Shown: piece by piece, positions 31,640 to 40,575 of the stretch
Layout: the number at the start of each line of letters is the position of its first letter
Position numbering within the stretch: position 1 is the stretch's first letter
Assembly: GCF_018596315.1 (NCBI RefSeq)
Contig: NZ_JAHEAG010000010.1
Coordinates: 166,364 to 230,363, forward strand
Length of the DNA stretch: 64,000 nucleotides
DNA from: Bradyrhizobium sp. SRL28
GTDB taxonomy: Bacteria > Pseudomonadota > Alphaproteobacteria > Rhizobiales > Xanthobacteraceae
Direction: 5' to 3'
Position numbers and translations under genes: made by a program
The notes under the pieces: model-generated
Seen by the model: the letters and a program-made list of their open reading frames with translations, nothing else
Databases searched by the model: none
What the model was told of the DNA's origin: nothing

Positions 31640-33777
31640 GAGGTCAATTCCATCGCGGCGATGATCCTGTCACGCGTGATCGGAAGATCGCGAACCCGCA
31701 CGCCGAGCGCGTCGAACACGGCGTTGGCGATGGCGGCCGTAACAGGGCCGTGGGCCGCCTCGCCGGCGCCGACCGGGTCCATATCAGACCGCTGGATGAC
31801 CTCAACCTCGACATCGGGCACTTCGCTGAAGCGCAGGATCGGATATTCCGTCCAACTCGTGCTGGTGATGCGTTGCCGGTCGAAGCGGACCCGTTCTTTC
31901 AGTACCCAGCTCGTGGCTTGAATGGCGCCGCCCTCGATCTGGTTGATGACGCCGTCGGGATTGATCGCTTCGCCGACATCGACCGCCAGCGTCAATTTCC
32001 TGACACTGATCTCCTCGGCGCCCTCGATCTCGGCGATCGCAGCGCAATAGGCGCCGGTGTTCTTGTAGCGGGCAAAGGCCACGCCGTGACCGATGCCCGG
32101 CTGCTTCTCGGGCTTCCATTTGGCGCGAGCGGCAACGGCGCGGATGACGTCTTTTGCCCGCTCATCCCGCAAATGGCGCAGCCGGAACGCAATCGGGTCC
32201 TCGCCGCGTTCGGCAGCGATTTCATCGAGGATCGATTCAATCGCAAACACATTGCCCTGCCCACCAAGCGTTCGCAGCGCCGAGGTGCGGATCGGCATGG
32301 TCGTCAGGCGATGGCTTTCGATGTGCCAGGACGGAAAATCGTAAAGCGGGACTGAGTTGCGATCGCCACCGCCGCCATTGGCCTGCGGGGGATTGGTCGA
32401 GATCATGCGTGGAAACGGATCCGCCAGTTCGAACCCCGCCAGCAAGGCGGGTTGCGCTGCGCGCCCCGGCCGCGCCGCATGGCCGTTGCTCCAGATCGAA
32501 TGCCGCCAGTCGATGATTTCCCCTTGCGCATCCAGGTCAGCCTCAATCTCGATTGCCATCGCCGCCCCAAACGGCGCATCCGACATCTCGCCCTGGCGCG
32601 ACCACTGCACCCGCACCGGCCGGCCGTTGGCGGCTTTAGCAAGCAGTACAGCATCGAGCGCAACATCGTCGGCGGCGTTATGCCCATAGCAGCCGGCACC
32701 TTCCATATGCTCGACGGTGATGTTCTCGACCGGTAGCCTGAGAACCAGCGCCAGATCGGCGCGCAGGAGATAGACGCCCTGGCTGTGGGTCCACACATGA
32801 ACGCGGTCGCCATCCCATTGCGCCATCGCACAGGATGGTGCGATCGACGCGTGCGCAATATAGGGGCGGGTGTATTGCCGCCGGATGGTCCGCGTTGCCG
32901 TGCCGGGTGATGCGGCCGTTTTCTTGTCGATGGTCGTCGACTCCGATGGCTGAGCTTTCAGGAATGAAGCCAGATCGTTTTCGTCGGGCAGGGGCTCGCC
33001 GTCGGACCAGGACGCGCCTTTGCGCAACGCGTTGAGAGCCGCCTCCGCGGCATGCTCGGTCTCGCTGACGACACCGGCAAAACTGCCGTCGCGTACGACT
33101 GCGACAAGACCGGCGACAGCGCGGACGCCATCCTCCTTCAATTCGGTAAGTTTCGCGCGCGCGTTCTCCGGCCGCAGCACGCAGCCATGCAGCATTCCCG
33201 CCAACGCCTGATCGTGGATGAACCGCGGCCGGCCCAAAACCTTGTCCGGAATGTCGAGCCGCTGAATTGAATTCCCGGCCAACGCCCGGCGCGATGCGAT
33301 CTTTGGGGTTGTTCCGGGCGTAGCATCGCGATCGAGCGAGACTTCCTCGGCAAGCTCCCAATAGCTGGTCCTGACGTTGCCGGGGCCCGAAATGGTGCCG
33401 TCTTCGACGTCGAGCGCATCGATATCGACCCCCAGCCGTTCCGCCGCCTGCTGAAGAAAGATCCGGCGAACTTCCGCGCAGGCGTGGCGCAGCGCGCGCC
33501 CCGACTGCTGGATGGAGAGACTGCCCGAGGTGACGCCCTCGTTGGGGCTGGCTGCGGTCGATGCGCGGATCATCTGCACCCGCGACAGATCGATATCGAG
33601 CTCGTCGGCGGCGATCTGTGCCAGCGCCGTCACGATGCCTTGCCCGATCTCTACCTTGCCGGGCGAGATCGCTACCTGTCCGGTGCTTGAGAATTTCAGC
33701 CACGCCGACAATTTCGGGTTCGCTGCAAGGCTTACCGGCAGTACGGGCGGAGAGGGAGCGGGGGCCGGCTGGTTCAT
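31636..33777 (-). CDS. Xanthine dehydrogenase family molybdopterin-binding subunit (IorB/NicB-like)
   Basis: A 713-residue molybdenum-binding subunit of the isoquinoline 1-oxidoreductase or nicotinate dehydrogenase type. It begins with MNQPAPAP and lacks a Tat signal, so it should be cytoplasmic. Family phrases visible are GKVEIGQGIVTALAQIAADELDID, GRPRFIHDQALAGMLHGCVLRP, GAGCYGHNAADDVALDA and the catalytic region DPVGAGEAAHGPVTAAIANAV, where the active-site Glu is present. Gene overlaps (33774 with the 2Fe-2S gene, 31636 with the ModA-like gene) place it in a tightly coupled operon. No FAD subunit is nearby, so electrons go from 2Fe-2S to another carrier. The substrate is probably an N-heterocycle; not determinable. 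Confidence 0.85.
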   Translation of the reverse strand: MNQPAPAPSPPVLPVSLAANPKLSAWLKFSSTGQVAISPGKVEIGQGIVTALAQIAADELDIDLSRVQMIRASTAASPNEGVTSGSLSIQQSGRALRHACAEVRRIFLQQAAERLGVDIDALDVEDGTISGPGNVRTSYWELAEEVSLDRDATPGTTPKIASRRALAGNSIQRLDIPDKVLGRPRFIHDQALAGMLHGCVLRPENARAKLTELKEDGVRAVAGLVAVVRDGSFAGVVSETEHAAEAALNALRKGASWSDGEPLPDENDLASFLKAQPSESTTIDKKTAASPGTATRTIRRQYTRPYIAHASIAPSCAMAQWDGDRVHVWTHSQGVYLLRADLALVLRLPVENITVEHMEGAGCYGHNAADDVALDAVLLAKAANGRPVRVQWSRQGEMSDAPFGAAMAIEIEADLDAQGEIIDWRHSIWSNGHAARPGRAAQPALLAGFELADPFPRMISTNPPQANGGGGDRNSVPLYDFPSWHIESHRLTTMPIRTSALRTLGGQGNVFAIESILDEIAAERGEDPIAFRLRHLRDERAKDVIRAVAARAKWKPEKQPGIGHGVAFARYKNTGAYCAAIAEIEGAEEISVRKLTLAVDVGEAINPDGVINQIEGGAIQATSWVLKERVRFDRQRITSTSWTEYPILRFSEVPDVEVEVIQRSDMDPVGAGEAAHGPVTAAIANAVFDALGVRVRDLPITRDRIIAAMELTS

Positions 33778-34265
33778 CCTGCGGCCATTTCCTCTGCCGC
33801 ACGCAGCACCGCCCGCACCATGCGATTATGCGAACCGCAACGGCAGAGGTTGCGGTCGAGCGCCTCCTTCACCTCCCGGCTCGTCGGTGACGGGTTTTTC
33901 TTCAACAGCGCTGCCGCGCTCATCAGGATGCCGGAGACGCAATAGCCGCATTGCAGCGCCTGCTCGGCGATGAAGGCGCGCTGCAGCGGGTGCGGGCGCT
34001 CGCTCGTTCCCAGCCCTTCGATCGTCGTGACATCCTTGCCCGCCACCGACCAGAGCGGTGTATCGCAGGCGGACACCGCACGATCGCTGATGATCACATT
34101 GCAGGCGCCGCATTCGCCGGCGCCGCAGCCGAAATGCGGCCCGGTCATGCCGAGCTGCCCGCGCAGAATATCCAGCAATGACCGATCGGGATCGGCATCA
34201 ACTTCTATCTCGGCGCCGTTGAGGCGAAATCGAACGCTCGGCATCGAGGGCGAACCTTTGCTCAC
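33774..34265 (-). CDS. 2Fe-2S subunit of molybdenum hydroxylase (IorA-like)
   Basis: A 163-residue protein. The first cluster uses HFGCGAGECGACNVI plus the later ACDTPL cysteine; the second uses ALQCGYCVSGILM and LDRNLCRCGSH. All eight expected cysteines are visible. A GTG at 34265 is the long start; an ATG seven codons later (34244, MPSVRFRLNG) has AAAGG upstream and is a reasonable alternative. It follows the Bug gene by six bases and overlaps the Mo subunit by four. Confidence 0.9.
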   Translation of the reverse strand: MSKGSPSMPSVRFRLNGAEIEVDADPDRSLLDILRGQLGMTGPHFGCGAGECGACNVIISDRAVSACDTPLWSVAGKDVTTIEGLGTSERPHPLQRAFIAEQALQCGYCVSGILMSAAALLKKNPSPTSREVKEALDRNLCRCGSHNRMVRAVLRAAEEMAAG

Positions 34266-34271
34266 GGCTTC

Positions 34272-35249
34272 TTATTGCGGCGGCTTGTCGAATTTCTTGA
34301 CCACTTCCGCCCATTTCACAATATCGCCGCGCAGGAATTTGTCGAATTCCTCAGAGGTCATCGACATCGGAACAGCGCCTTGTTGAGTCCAGAGCTTGAC
34401 GACATCGGGCCGTTTCACCGCCGCGTTCACAGCCGCATTGAGCTTGTCGATGATCGGCTTTGGTGTGCCCGCCGGCGCCATCAGGCCGAGCCAGATGGTG
34501 GCCTCATAGCCGGGAATGCCGGCCTCGATCACGGTCGGCGCGTTGGGCAGGACGGTCGATCGCGCCTTGCCGGTCGTCGCCAGCGCGCGCACCTGATTTT
34601 CGGCGACATTGGGGGCCATCGTCGGAACCGCATCGATCATCATCTGCACCTGACCGCCGAGCACGCCGCTGCGCGCTTCGCCGCTGTTGCGGTAGGGCAC
34701 GTGCACGACGTCAATGCCGGCCATGGCTTTGAACAGCTCGCCCGCCATGTGGTACGGCGTGCCCTGGCCCGATGACGCATAGTTCAGTTTCGCGGGCTGC
34801 GATTTGGCAAGCGCGATGAATTCCTGCAGCGTCTTCGCCTGCACGGATGGATGAACCACGATCACGAGGTCGGAATAGTTCACCGGCGCGATCGGCGCGA
34901 GATCGCGCATCAATTCGTACTTGCGCTGCGGAACCAGCGATTCATTCGCGGTCTGGGTGTTCGACATCATCAGCAGCGTGTAACCGTCGGGCGGCGACTT
35001 GACGGCTTCCTGCGTGCCGATCACGCCGCCGGCTCCGGTGCGGTTCTCGACGACGAAGGGCTGGCCAAAACTTTCCTGCAGAATGTTCCCGATCTGGCGG
35101 GCGGTGACATCGGCAGGTCCGCCGGCCCCGAAGGGAACAATCACCTTCACCGGTCGCGACGGATAGTCCTGCGCCAGGCCGGGCGTAGCCAGGAGAGGTG
35201 GCGCCGTAACAATTGCTGCCAGCGCGAGCGCCGTTCTCAAGCGCATCAT
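34272..35249 (-). CDS. Bug/TctC-family substrate-binding protein
   Basis: A 325-residue tripartite-type binding protein. A signal peptide (MMRLRTALALAAIVTAPPLLATPGLAQ) leads to YPSRPVKVIVPFGAGGPADVTARQIGN (with the family PFGAGGpaD loop intact), then GAGGVIGTQEAVKSPPDGYTLL and HVPYRNSGEARSGVLGGQVQMMID. The two ATG codons at the start and GGGGAGG upstream support 35249. It is the first gene of the minus-strand Mo-hydroxylase operon, so its ligand may be that enzyme's substrate or a related acid. TctA and TctB partners are not adjacent. Confidence 0.88.
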   Translation of the reverse strand: MMRLRTALALAAIVTAPPLLATPGLAQDYPSRPVKVIVPFGAGGPADVTARQIGNILQESFGQPFVVENRTGAGGVIGTQEAVKSPPDGYTLLMMSNTQTANESLVPQRKYELMRDLAPIAPVNYSDLVIVVHPSVQAKTLQEFIALAKSQPAKLNYASSGQGTPYHMAGELFKAMAGIDVVHVPYRNSGEARSGVLGGQVQMMIDAVPTMAPNVAENQVRALATTGKARSTVLPNAPTVIEAGIPGYEATIWLGLMAPAGTPKPIIDKLNAAVNAAVKRPDVVKLWTQQGAVPMSMTSEEFDKFLRGDIVKWAEVVKKFDKPPQ

Positions 35250-35300
35250 ATCGACCTCCCCAACTCTGACTTCTTTTGCAACGGCCCGTTTACCGGCCTC

Positions 35301-35324
35301 GTGCCAAGTCTAGTGCCAAGTCTA
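35301..35324. repeat. Tandem 12-base duplication in a divergent promoter region
   Basis: GTGCCAAGTCTA occurs twice back to back between the divergent Mo-hydroxylase operons (genes starting at 35249 minus and 35411 plus). It may be a regulator site duplicated in tandem, or simple replication slippage. No other copies were noticed in the window. Confidence 0.5.
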
Positions 35325-35410
35325 GCTATCCGCGCACTGACCGCTAGTCCCCAGAATCAGATATTCGTCGGCGCTCGGGCCATGCAATTTGAGGGTGACA
35401 AGGACGCAAT

Positions 35411-36499
35411 ATGAGGATTTCCCCCAGTCTGGCCGTTGCTGCCATCATGCTTTCGGGCGCGACCGTCGCCAGTGCCCAGACCCTTCCTGCCTACATGGCG
35501 CCAATCGCCGGCAAAGCCGCCGCGACGCCTTCCGACACCGCGACCAAGGATATGCTGGCGCTCAACACCGGCATGTTCGAGCTCTATGGCGATGCAGCAA
35601 AGATTTTCCAGAAGAACATCCTGAGCAAGCATCCGGTGATCCTCGCTCTCTTCTCAGGCTCCGGCGGCCGGATGGTCCTCTATCGGCCGGGTATGGCGCC
35701 GATCGACGCACCACAGGTGCCGATCATGTATCAATTGCTCAAATCCGTCGGCCACAGCACGATGGCGCTGGTGCAGGTCGTTGGCCCCTATGTCGACAAC
35801 CCCGACAACAAGTCCTGGCGCGGCTCGATGCTGGCTTATCGCAGCCGCATGCAGTCGGCGCTCGACGGCCTCGATGCAACGCCGATGGAACCGGGATGGC
35901 GCGACAACAACCGCACCATCCTGCAGAACAACATCGCTTTCATGGACGAATGCGTTGCCAAAGGCGTCATTCCATTCGCAGCTCTCGAAGCTTTCGGCAA
36001 GAAACAGGCGCCGTATCTGGCGAAGAACGTCGCATGGGCGGCCCAGACGCAGGTCGCGCACTGGATGACGGTGCTGGCGGACTGGAAGGCGCAGCTCGGC
36101 GCCGACTGGGACAAGACCTATGCCGCCAGCAACACGATCTACGTCGCGCGGCAGAACAACGTGCTGTTCAGCGTGCTGGCACAGTTCTTCGGTCCCGATG
36201 CCATCAACAACCGCCTGTTGTTGATCGAGACGATTTCCTTCACGACCACGCCGGCCGACATGCTGGAATCGCTGACCCGCATCATCGCCGATCGCTCCGT
36301 CGGCGCGCTGTTCTTCGGCAATTACCATTTGATGGATTACGAATTGATGGGCGGCGATGCGCGCGCCGCTATCATTGCCGAGAGCGGCAAGCGCGCCATG
36401 ACGCCATTCCTGCCGCCCGCCGTTCCTTTCGGCTCGAAGCAATGGCCGACACTGGTCACGCCGGGTCCGGGGCCAGCGACCATCGCCGATCTGAAGTAG
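35411..36499 (+). CDS. Secreted protein of unknown family, heads the Tat Mo-hydroxylase operon
   Basis: A 362-residue protein with a clear signal peptide (MRISPSLAVAAIMLSGATVASAQ, cleavage near 23). No domain was recognised. The mature part is mostly helical, with phrases PVILALFSGSGGRMVLYRPGM, GPYVDNPDNKSWRGSMLAYRSRMQ, VAWAAQTQVAHWMTVLADWKAQLG and NNRLLLIETISFTTTPADMLESL. It contains one cysteine (DECVAKG), no heme motif and no membrane helix beyond the leader. It starts with AAGGA upstream and is 21 bases before a Tat-exported Mo subunit. It may be a periplasmic partner, chaperone or substrate-channel protein for that enzyme; this is inferred from position only. Confidence 0.7.
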   Translation: MRISPSLAVAAIMLSGATVASAQTLPAYMAPIAGKAAATPSDTATKDMLALNTGMFELYGDAAKIFQKNILSKHPVILALFSGSGGRMVLYRPGMAPIDAPQVPIMYQLLKSVGHSTMALVQVVGPYVDNPDNKSWRGSMLAYRSRMQSALDGLDATPMEPGWRDNNRTILQNNIAFMDECVAKGVIPFAALEAFGKKQAPYLAKNVAWAAQTQVAHWMTVLADWKAQLGADWDKTYAASNTIYVARQNNVLFSVLAQFFGPDAINNRLLLIETISFTTTPADMLESLTRIIADRSVGALFFGNYHLMDYELMGGDARAAIIAESGKRAMTPFLPPAVPFGSKQWPTLVTPGPGPATIADLK

Positions 36500-36520
36500 T
36501 TCCGGCAAAGGGCAAAAGGC

Positions 36521-39295
36521 ATGCGGCCTTCGCGGCGCGAGTTTCTGAATTGGGTATCGGCGAGCGGCATAGCGCTCAGCCTAGCGCGCCTCGGCTCGGT
36601 GGAGGCCGCCGGCCTGCCGCCGCGCGCGTCGCTTCCCGGGCGTGCGAATTGGAACCCGGCCGCCAATGGCGCGGGCCGGGTCGATGGCACGGCCAAGGTC
36701 ACCGGCGCGAAGCTCTACGCATCCGACTTCCGTGCCGCCGATCTTCCGGGCTGGCCGGCGAATACGTCGCACGCGATGCTCATCCGTGCGCCGGATGCGA
36801 CACACGTCTATCTCGGAATGGATATTGCGCGGCTTGGCGGCGCGATGAAGCCGTCGGTCGTGGTGACATCAGCTGATCTCGACAAGATCGGCACTCGCGT
36901 TCCCGAATTCTACACCGGCGACCTGTTCTGTCCGCTCGGCAAGACGCCGCTCTATTTGGGGCAGCCAGTCGGGCTGTTGATCTTCGAGACGTTCGACGCC
37001 TTCGATCAGGCGCGCCTCGCGTTGCGCGATGGAACGTTCGTGAGGTTCGGCGAGGAAACCGGCCCCGTCGCCATGCCGAGCTATGGCGCCTATCGCTTCA
37101 CGCGCGTGGCGGGCCCGACGCCGGAGGCGCCCGATGTCTATTCGCCGATCCTGGCCGGCTGGGTCAGCCCGGGACGGTCGCAGAACGCGCCGCTTCCGAT
37201 ATGGTCGCCGGCCGCCAAGGACACCGAGGCTTCCTACGCCAAGGCCGCGGTCCATGGCGAAAGGATCCGCGCCGAACTCGCGGCTAAAAATCCGAACGTT
37301 CTGGTGCTCGATCGCGAGTTCGAGACGCAATCGGTCGATCCGATGTTTCTCGAACCGGAGACCGGCCTCGCCTGGTACAGCAGGAACAGCGGCAGCCTCG
37401 AGCTCGTGCTTGGCGTGCAGTCTCCTTACGAGGCGGCGGAGTCAATCGCGCATCTGCTTGGCGAGGCCCGCGGCCCCTTCAAGCCGGCGCGGATCAATAC
37501 CCAGTTCACCTATATGGGCGGCGGCTTCGGTGGCCGCGATCACACGCCCTTCGTGCTGTACGTTGCGCTGGCCGCGATGTTCTTCCCTGGTCATCCCGTG
37601 CGGCTGGCGCATGACCGCTATCAGCAGTTTCAGGGCGGCATCAAGCGCCACGCGTTCAAGATGCGGTCGCGGATCGGCGTCGATCGGTCGACTGGGAAAA
37701 TTCAGGCTTTCGCTGCGGACCACGTTCTCGATGGCGGCGGCCTGGCCAATTTCTCGGTCAATGTGGCAACCGTCGGCGCGACCGCCGCGATCGGCATCTA
37801 TGATGTGCCCAAGGTGGACGTGACAACGGTTGCCGTTCATTCGCGCGGCGTGACAGCGGGATCGATGCGCGGCTACGGCACGCTGCAGACGATGACTGCG
37901 CTGGAGGCGCTGGTTGACGAAGTGGCCGCTGCCCTGCCGCTTGATCCGATCGAGTTCCGGCGGCGCAATGCGCTCGCACCGAAGGGCCGGACCATGACCG
38001 GTAATCCCTACGGCGTTTCGGTCCGCACCACTGAAATCCTCGACAAGCTCGAGAAGCATCCAATCTGGCAGCAGCGCGCGCAGCAGAAATCGGCCGCGGC
38101 GCAGGGCATGCTCGTCGGCACCGGCGTTGCTTGTGTCACCAAGGATTACGGCACCGGTGCCGATTGTTCGCTTGGGCGCGTCGAACTGTCTCCCGACGGC
38201 AAGGTCACGATCTATTGCGACCATACCGAGATGGGCAACGGCATCGGCACCGCGCTCGCCAACCGGGTCGCGATCCATCTCGGTGCGGTCGCTGACGAAG
38301 TCTCGGTGGCGCGTGTCGACACGTATGACGCCCTCGGATTGGTCACATCGGGTGATCCCTACACGATGGACCAGAAGACACAGGATGCGGCGGAGAAAAA
38401 TCCACGCTGGGTGCCGGCGATCAGCTCAGCGACCAGTGCCTCGATCGGCGCGCATGTCGGCACTCATTCCGCTGCCGAGGCGGCGCGCGTGATTTTCCGT
38501 TTCGGCCTGTGGCCGGCGGCGCTGGAACTATGGCGCATCGCTGCGAACGATCCGCGCGCAAAGGATTGGGAGAAGGCGCAATGGAAGGACGGGCAGCTCG
38601 TCATGCCCGGTCTTGCGCCGTTGCCGCTGCCGGCCCTCGCCGCAAGCGCGCACGCGCGCAATCTCGTGACCGGGGCAGTGGCTCACAGCTTCTCCCGCTG
38701 GGAATGGTCGCGCGCCCGTTTTCCCCTTCTTGGCGAACAGTACCGCGCTGAGATCGATGCGCTGGCCTTGCGCAGGGGCAACGGCAAGTTCGAGCGCATC
38801 AACCGCGTCAGCGTCAAATTCCCGCCGACCGACAACAACCGGATCGGCACCAGTTATACCTCGATGTGCGGCACGCTGGTCCGCATCGAGATCGAGCGCG
38901 CCACCGGCGCGCTGCGCATCGCCAAGGCCTACAGCGTGTTCGAATGCGGACAGGCGCTGGTGCCCGAGGTGGTGATGGGGCAGGCGCAGGGTGGCTTCGC
39001 GATGGGCGTCGGCTATGCCTTGCTGGAGACACTGCCGCCCTTTGAAAGTGGCCCCGGCAACGGCCAATGGAATCTCGGGCAGTACCTCGTCGCGCGGGGA
39101 TCGGACCTGCCGCTGCACGACCTCGAAATCGAGATGCTGCCGCCGCTGACACCGGACGAGCCGCCGAAGGGCATGGCGGAGGTCGTCATGGTTCCGGTGG
39201 TCCCCGCCATACTGAACGCGATCTTCGACGCCACCGGCCGCCGCTTTCGGTCCCTGCCGGTGACCGCCAACCTGCTCAAGGGAGTTTTGGCGTGA
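36521..39295 (+). CDS. Tat-exported molybdenum hydroxylase, molybdopterin-binding subunit (IorB-like)
   Basis: A 924-residue xanthine dehydrogenase family protein with a twin-arginine leader (MRPSRREFLNWVSASGIALSLARLGSVEAA), so it folds with cofactor and is exported. Visible motifs are the cofactor-binding MGGGFGGRDHTPFV, the substrate loop with GSMRGYGTLQTMTALEALVDEVA, and the C-terminal PPKGMAEVVMVPVVPAIL, where the catalytic Glu sits in GMAE in place of the more usual GxGE. It is longer than the 713-residue paralog at 31636. Its 2Fe-2S partner overlaps by four bases and a diheme cytochrome follows, giving a periplasmic electron route. Substrate: an aldehyde or N-heterocycle, not determinable. 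Confidence 0.85.
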   Translation: MRPSRREFLNWVSASGIALSLARLGSVEAAGLPPRASLPGRANWNPAANGAGRVDGTAKVTGAKLYASDFRAADLPGWPANTSHAMLIRAPDATHVYLGMDIARLGGAMKPSVVVTSADLDKIGTRVPEFYTGDLFCPLGKTPLYLGQPVGLLIFETFDAFDQARLALRDGTFVRFGEETGPVAMPSYGAYRFTRVAGPTPEAPDVYSPILAGWVSPGRSQNAPLPIWSPAAKDTEASYAKAAVHGERIRAELAAKNPNVLVLDREFETQSVDPMFLEPETGLAWYSRNSGSLELVLGVQSPYEAAESIAHLLGEARGPFKPARINTQFTYMGGGFGGRDHTPFVLYVALAAMFFPGHPVRLAHDRYQQFQGGIKRHAFKMRSRIGVDRSTGKIQAFAADHVLDGGGLANFSVNVATVGATAAIGIYDVPKVDVTTVAVHSRGVTAGSMRGYGTLQTMTALEALVDEVAAALPLDPIEFRRRNALAPKGRTMTGNPYGVSVRTTEILDKLEKHPIWQQRAQQKSAAAQGMLVGTGVACVTKDYGTGADCSLGRVELSPDGKVTIYCDHTEMGNGIGTALANRVAIHLGAVADEVSVARVDTYDALGLVTSGDPYTMDQKTQDAAEKNPRWVPAISSATSASIGAHVGTHSAAEAARVIFRFGLWPAALELWRIAANDPRAKDWEKAQWKDGQLVMPGLAPLPLPALAASAHARNLVTGAVAHSFSRWEWSRARFPLLGEQYRAEIDALALRRGNGKFERINRVSVKFPPTDNNRIGTSYTSMCGTLVRIEIERATGALRIAKAYSVFECGQALVPEVVMGQAQGGFAMGVGYALLETLPPFESGPGNGQWNLGQYLVARGSDLPLHDLEIEMLPPLTPDEPPKGMAEVVMVPVVPAILNAIFDATGRRFRSLPVTANLLKGVLA

Positions 39296-39816
39296 CCAAA
39301 TTGAGCCTCACGATCAACGGCCGGCCGTACGGACCGGTCGAGGTGCGCGACGAACTCTCGATGAATGATTTCCTGCGCGAGTATCTCGGCATGACCGGCA
39401 CCAAGTTCGGCTGTGGCGCCGCGCAATGTCTGAGTTGCGCTGTCATCGTCGATGATCCCGATGGCACGAGCTACACCAGCCCGACCTGTGTCGCCTCGGC
39501 GGCAAGTTTTGACGGCAAGGCCATCCGCACGGTCGAGGGGCTTGCCAGGGATGGCGAACTCTCCGCGCTGCAGAAGGCCTTCATCCGGCACTTTGCCTTC
39601 CAGTGCGGCTATTGCACCGCGGGTTTCCTCAACGAGGGACAGGTTCTGCTGGAGCGTCTGGCCAAAGCGCCCGTGAAGCGCGCTGATCTCGAAAACACCA
39701 TCGCGGAAGCCCTCGATGGCCATATCTGCCGCTGCACCGGCTACATCAAATACCACGAGGCCGTGCGGGATGTGATCCTTGCAGATTCCAGGCGCTATCT
39801 CATGGCTAACCAGTGA
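39292..39816 (+). CDS. 2Fe-2S subunit of the Tat-linked molybdenum hydroxylase
   Basis: A 174-residue protein, GTG start at 39292 overlapping the Mo-subunit stop and preceded by GGGAG. N-terminal cluster: FGCGAAQCLSCAV with the fourth Cys in SPTCVAS. C-terminal cluster: QCGYCTAGF and HICRCTGYIKYH. The loop CGAAQCLSC departs from the common CGxGxCGxC but keeps the Cx4CxxC spacing. It lacks its own leader, so it presumably travels with the Tat-exported large subunit. Electrons would pass to the diheme protein encoded next. Confidence 0.9.
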   Translation: MTKLSLTINGRPYGPVEVRDELSMNDFLREYLGMTGTKFGCGAAQCLSCAVIVDDPDGTSYTSPTCVASAASFDGKAIRTVEGLARDGELSALQKAFIRHFAFQCGYCTAGFLNEGQVLLERLAKAPVKRADLENTIAEALDGHICRCTGYIKYHEAVRDVILADSRRYLMANQ

Positions 39817-39835
39817 CCGGGCAGGGGAACGCGGC

Positions 39836-40453
39836 ATGAAATCGGAATTGCGGTTTCAGTTCGCGGTCGCGGTGCTCGCGGTCGCGACGAGCATGTTCGC
39901 CGGCTACGCCGTTTCCCAGACGGCACCGCAATCGCTCGCAAGCCCGGAAAGCTTTGCGTCGATATCGGATACGGACGCTCGATCGGCGGCCATGTTCACC
40001 GAGCTTGGCAAGGTGCTGACCCATCCGCGCTGCACGAATTGCCATCCCGCAACCGATCGGCCGCGGCAAGGCGACGAGGGGCGGCTGCACCAGCCGCCGG
40101 TCACGCGCGGCGCAGACGGCCATGGCCTTGCCGCGATGCGCTGCTCGACTTGCCACAAGCATGCGAACTTCGAACCCGGCCGCATGCCGGGCCATCCGGA
40201 ATGGCACCTCGCACCGCGCGAAATGGCGTGGGAGGGCAAGACGGTTGCCGAAATCTGCGCGCAGCTCAAGGACCCCGCACGCAACGGCGGACGCAAGCTC
40301 GAGGAACTCATCCATCATATCGGCGAAGATACGCTGGTTGGCTGGGCCTGGGCTCCCGGCGCTGGCCGCAGCCCTGTTCCCGGTACGCAAAAGCAGGCCG
40401 GTGCCCTGGTCGAGGCCTGGGTGAAAACCGGCGCGGCCTGTCCTGCGCAGTAG
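39836..40453 (+). CDS. Exported diheme c-type cytochrome
   Basis: A 205-residue protein with an N-terminal membrane or signal segment (FAVAVLAVATSMFAGYAVS) and two heme-binding motifs, CTNCH and CSTCH, about 45 residues apart. Candidate axial ligands include the His residues between and after the motifs (PGHPEWHLAPREM). The protein has no cytochrome-c oxidase features. Its place after the Mo and 2Fe-2S subunits suggests it accepts their electrons in the periplasm, as in cytochrome-linked nicotinate or aldehyde dehydrogenases. The start ATG at 39836 has GGGGAACGCGGC upstream. Confidence 0.85.
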   Translation: MKSELRFQFAVAVLAVATSMFAGYAVSQTAPQSLASPESFASISDTDARSAAMFTELGKVLTHPRCTNCHPATDRPRQGDEGRLHQPPVTRGADGHGLAAMRCSTCHKHANFEPGRMPGHPEWHLAPREMAWEGKTVAEICAQLKDPARNGGRKLEELIHHIGEDTLVGWAWAPGAGRSPVPGTQKQAGALVEAWVKTGAACPAQ

Positions 40454-40575
40454 AAGCATTTGGGCTTGGCTGTGCCATGGCCGGGCACTGCCGGCGATGG
40501 ACAGCGGGCAATCCATAGGAATAATGCGGGGGATCAGGGGTACCTAACTTCGCCAACAGCGCGGGGAACGAAAAC

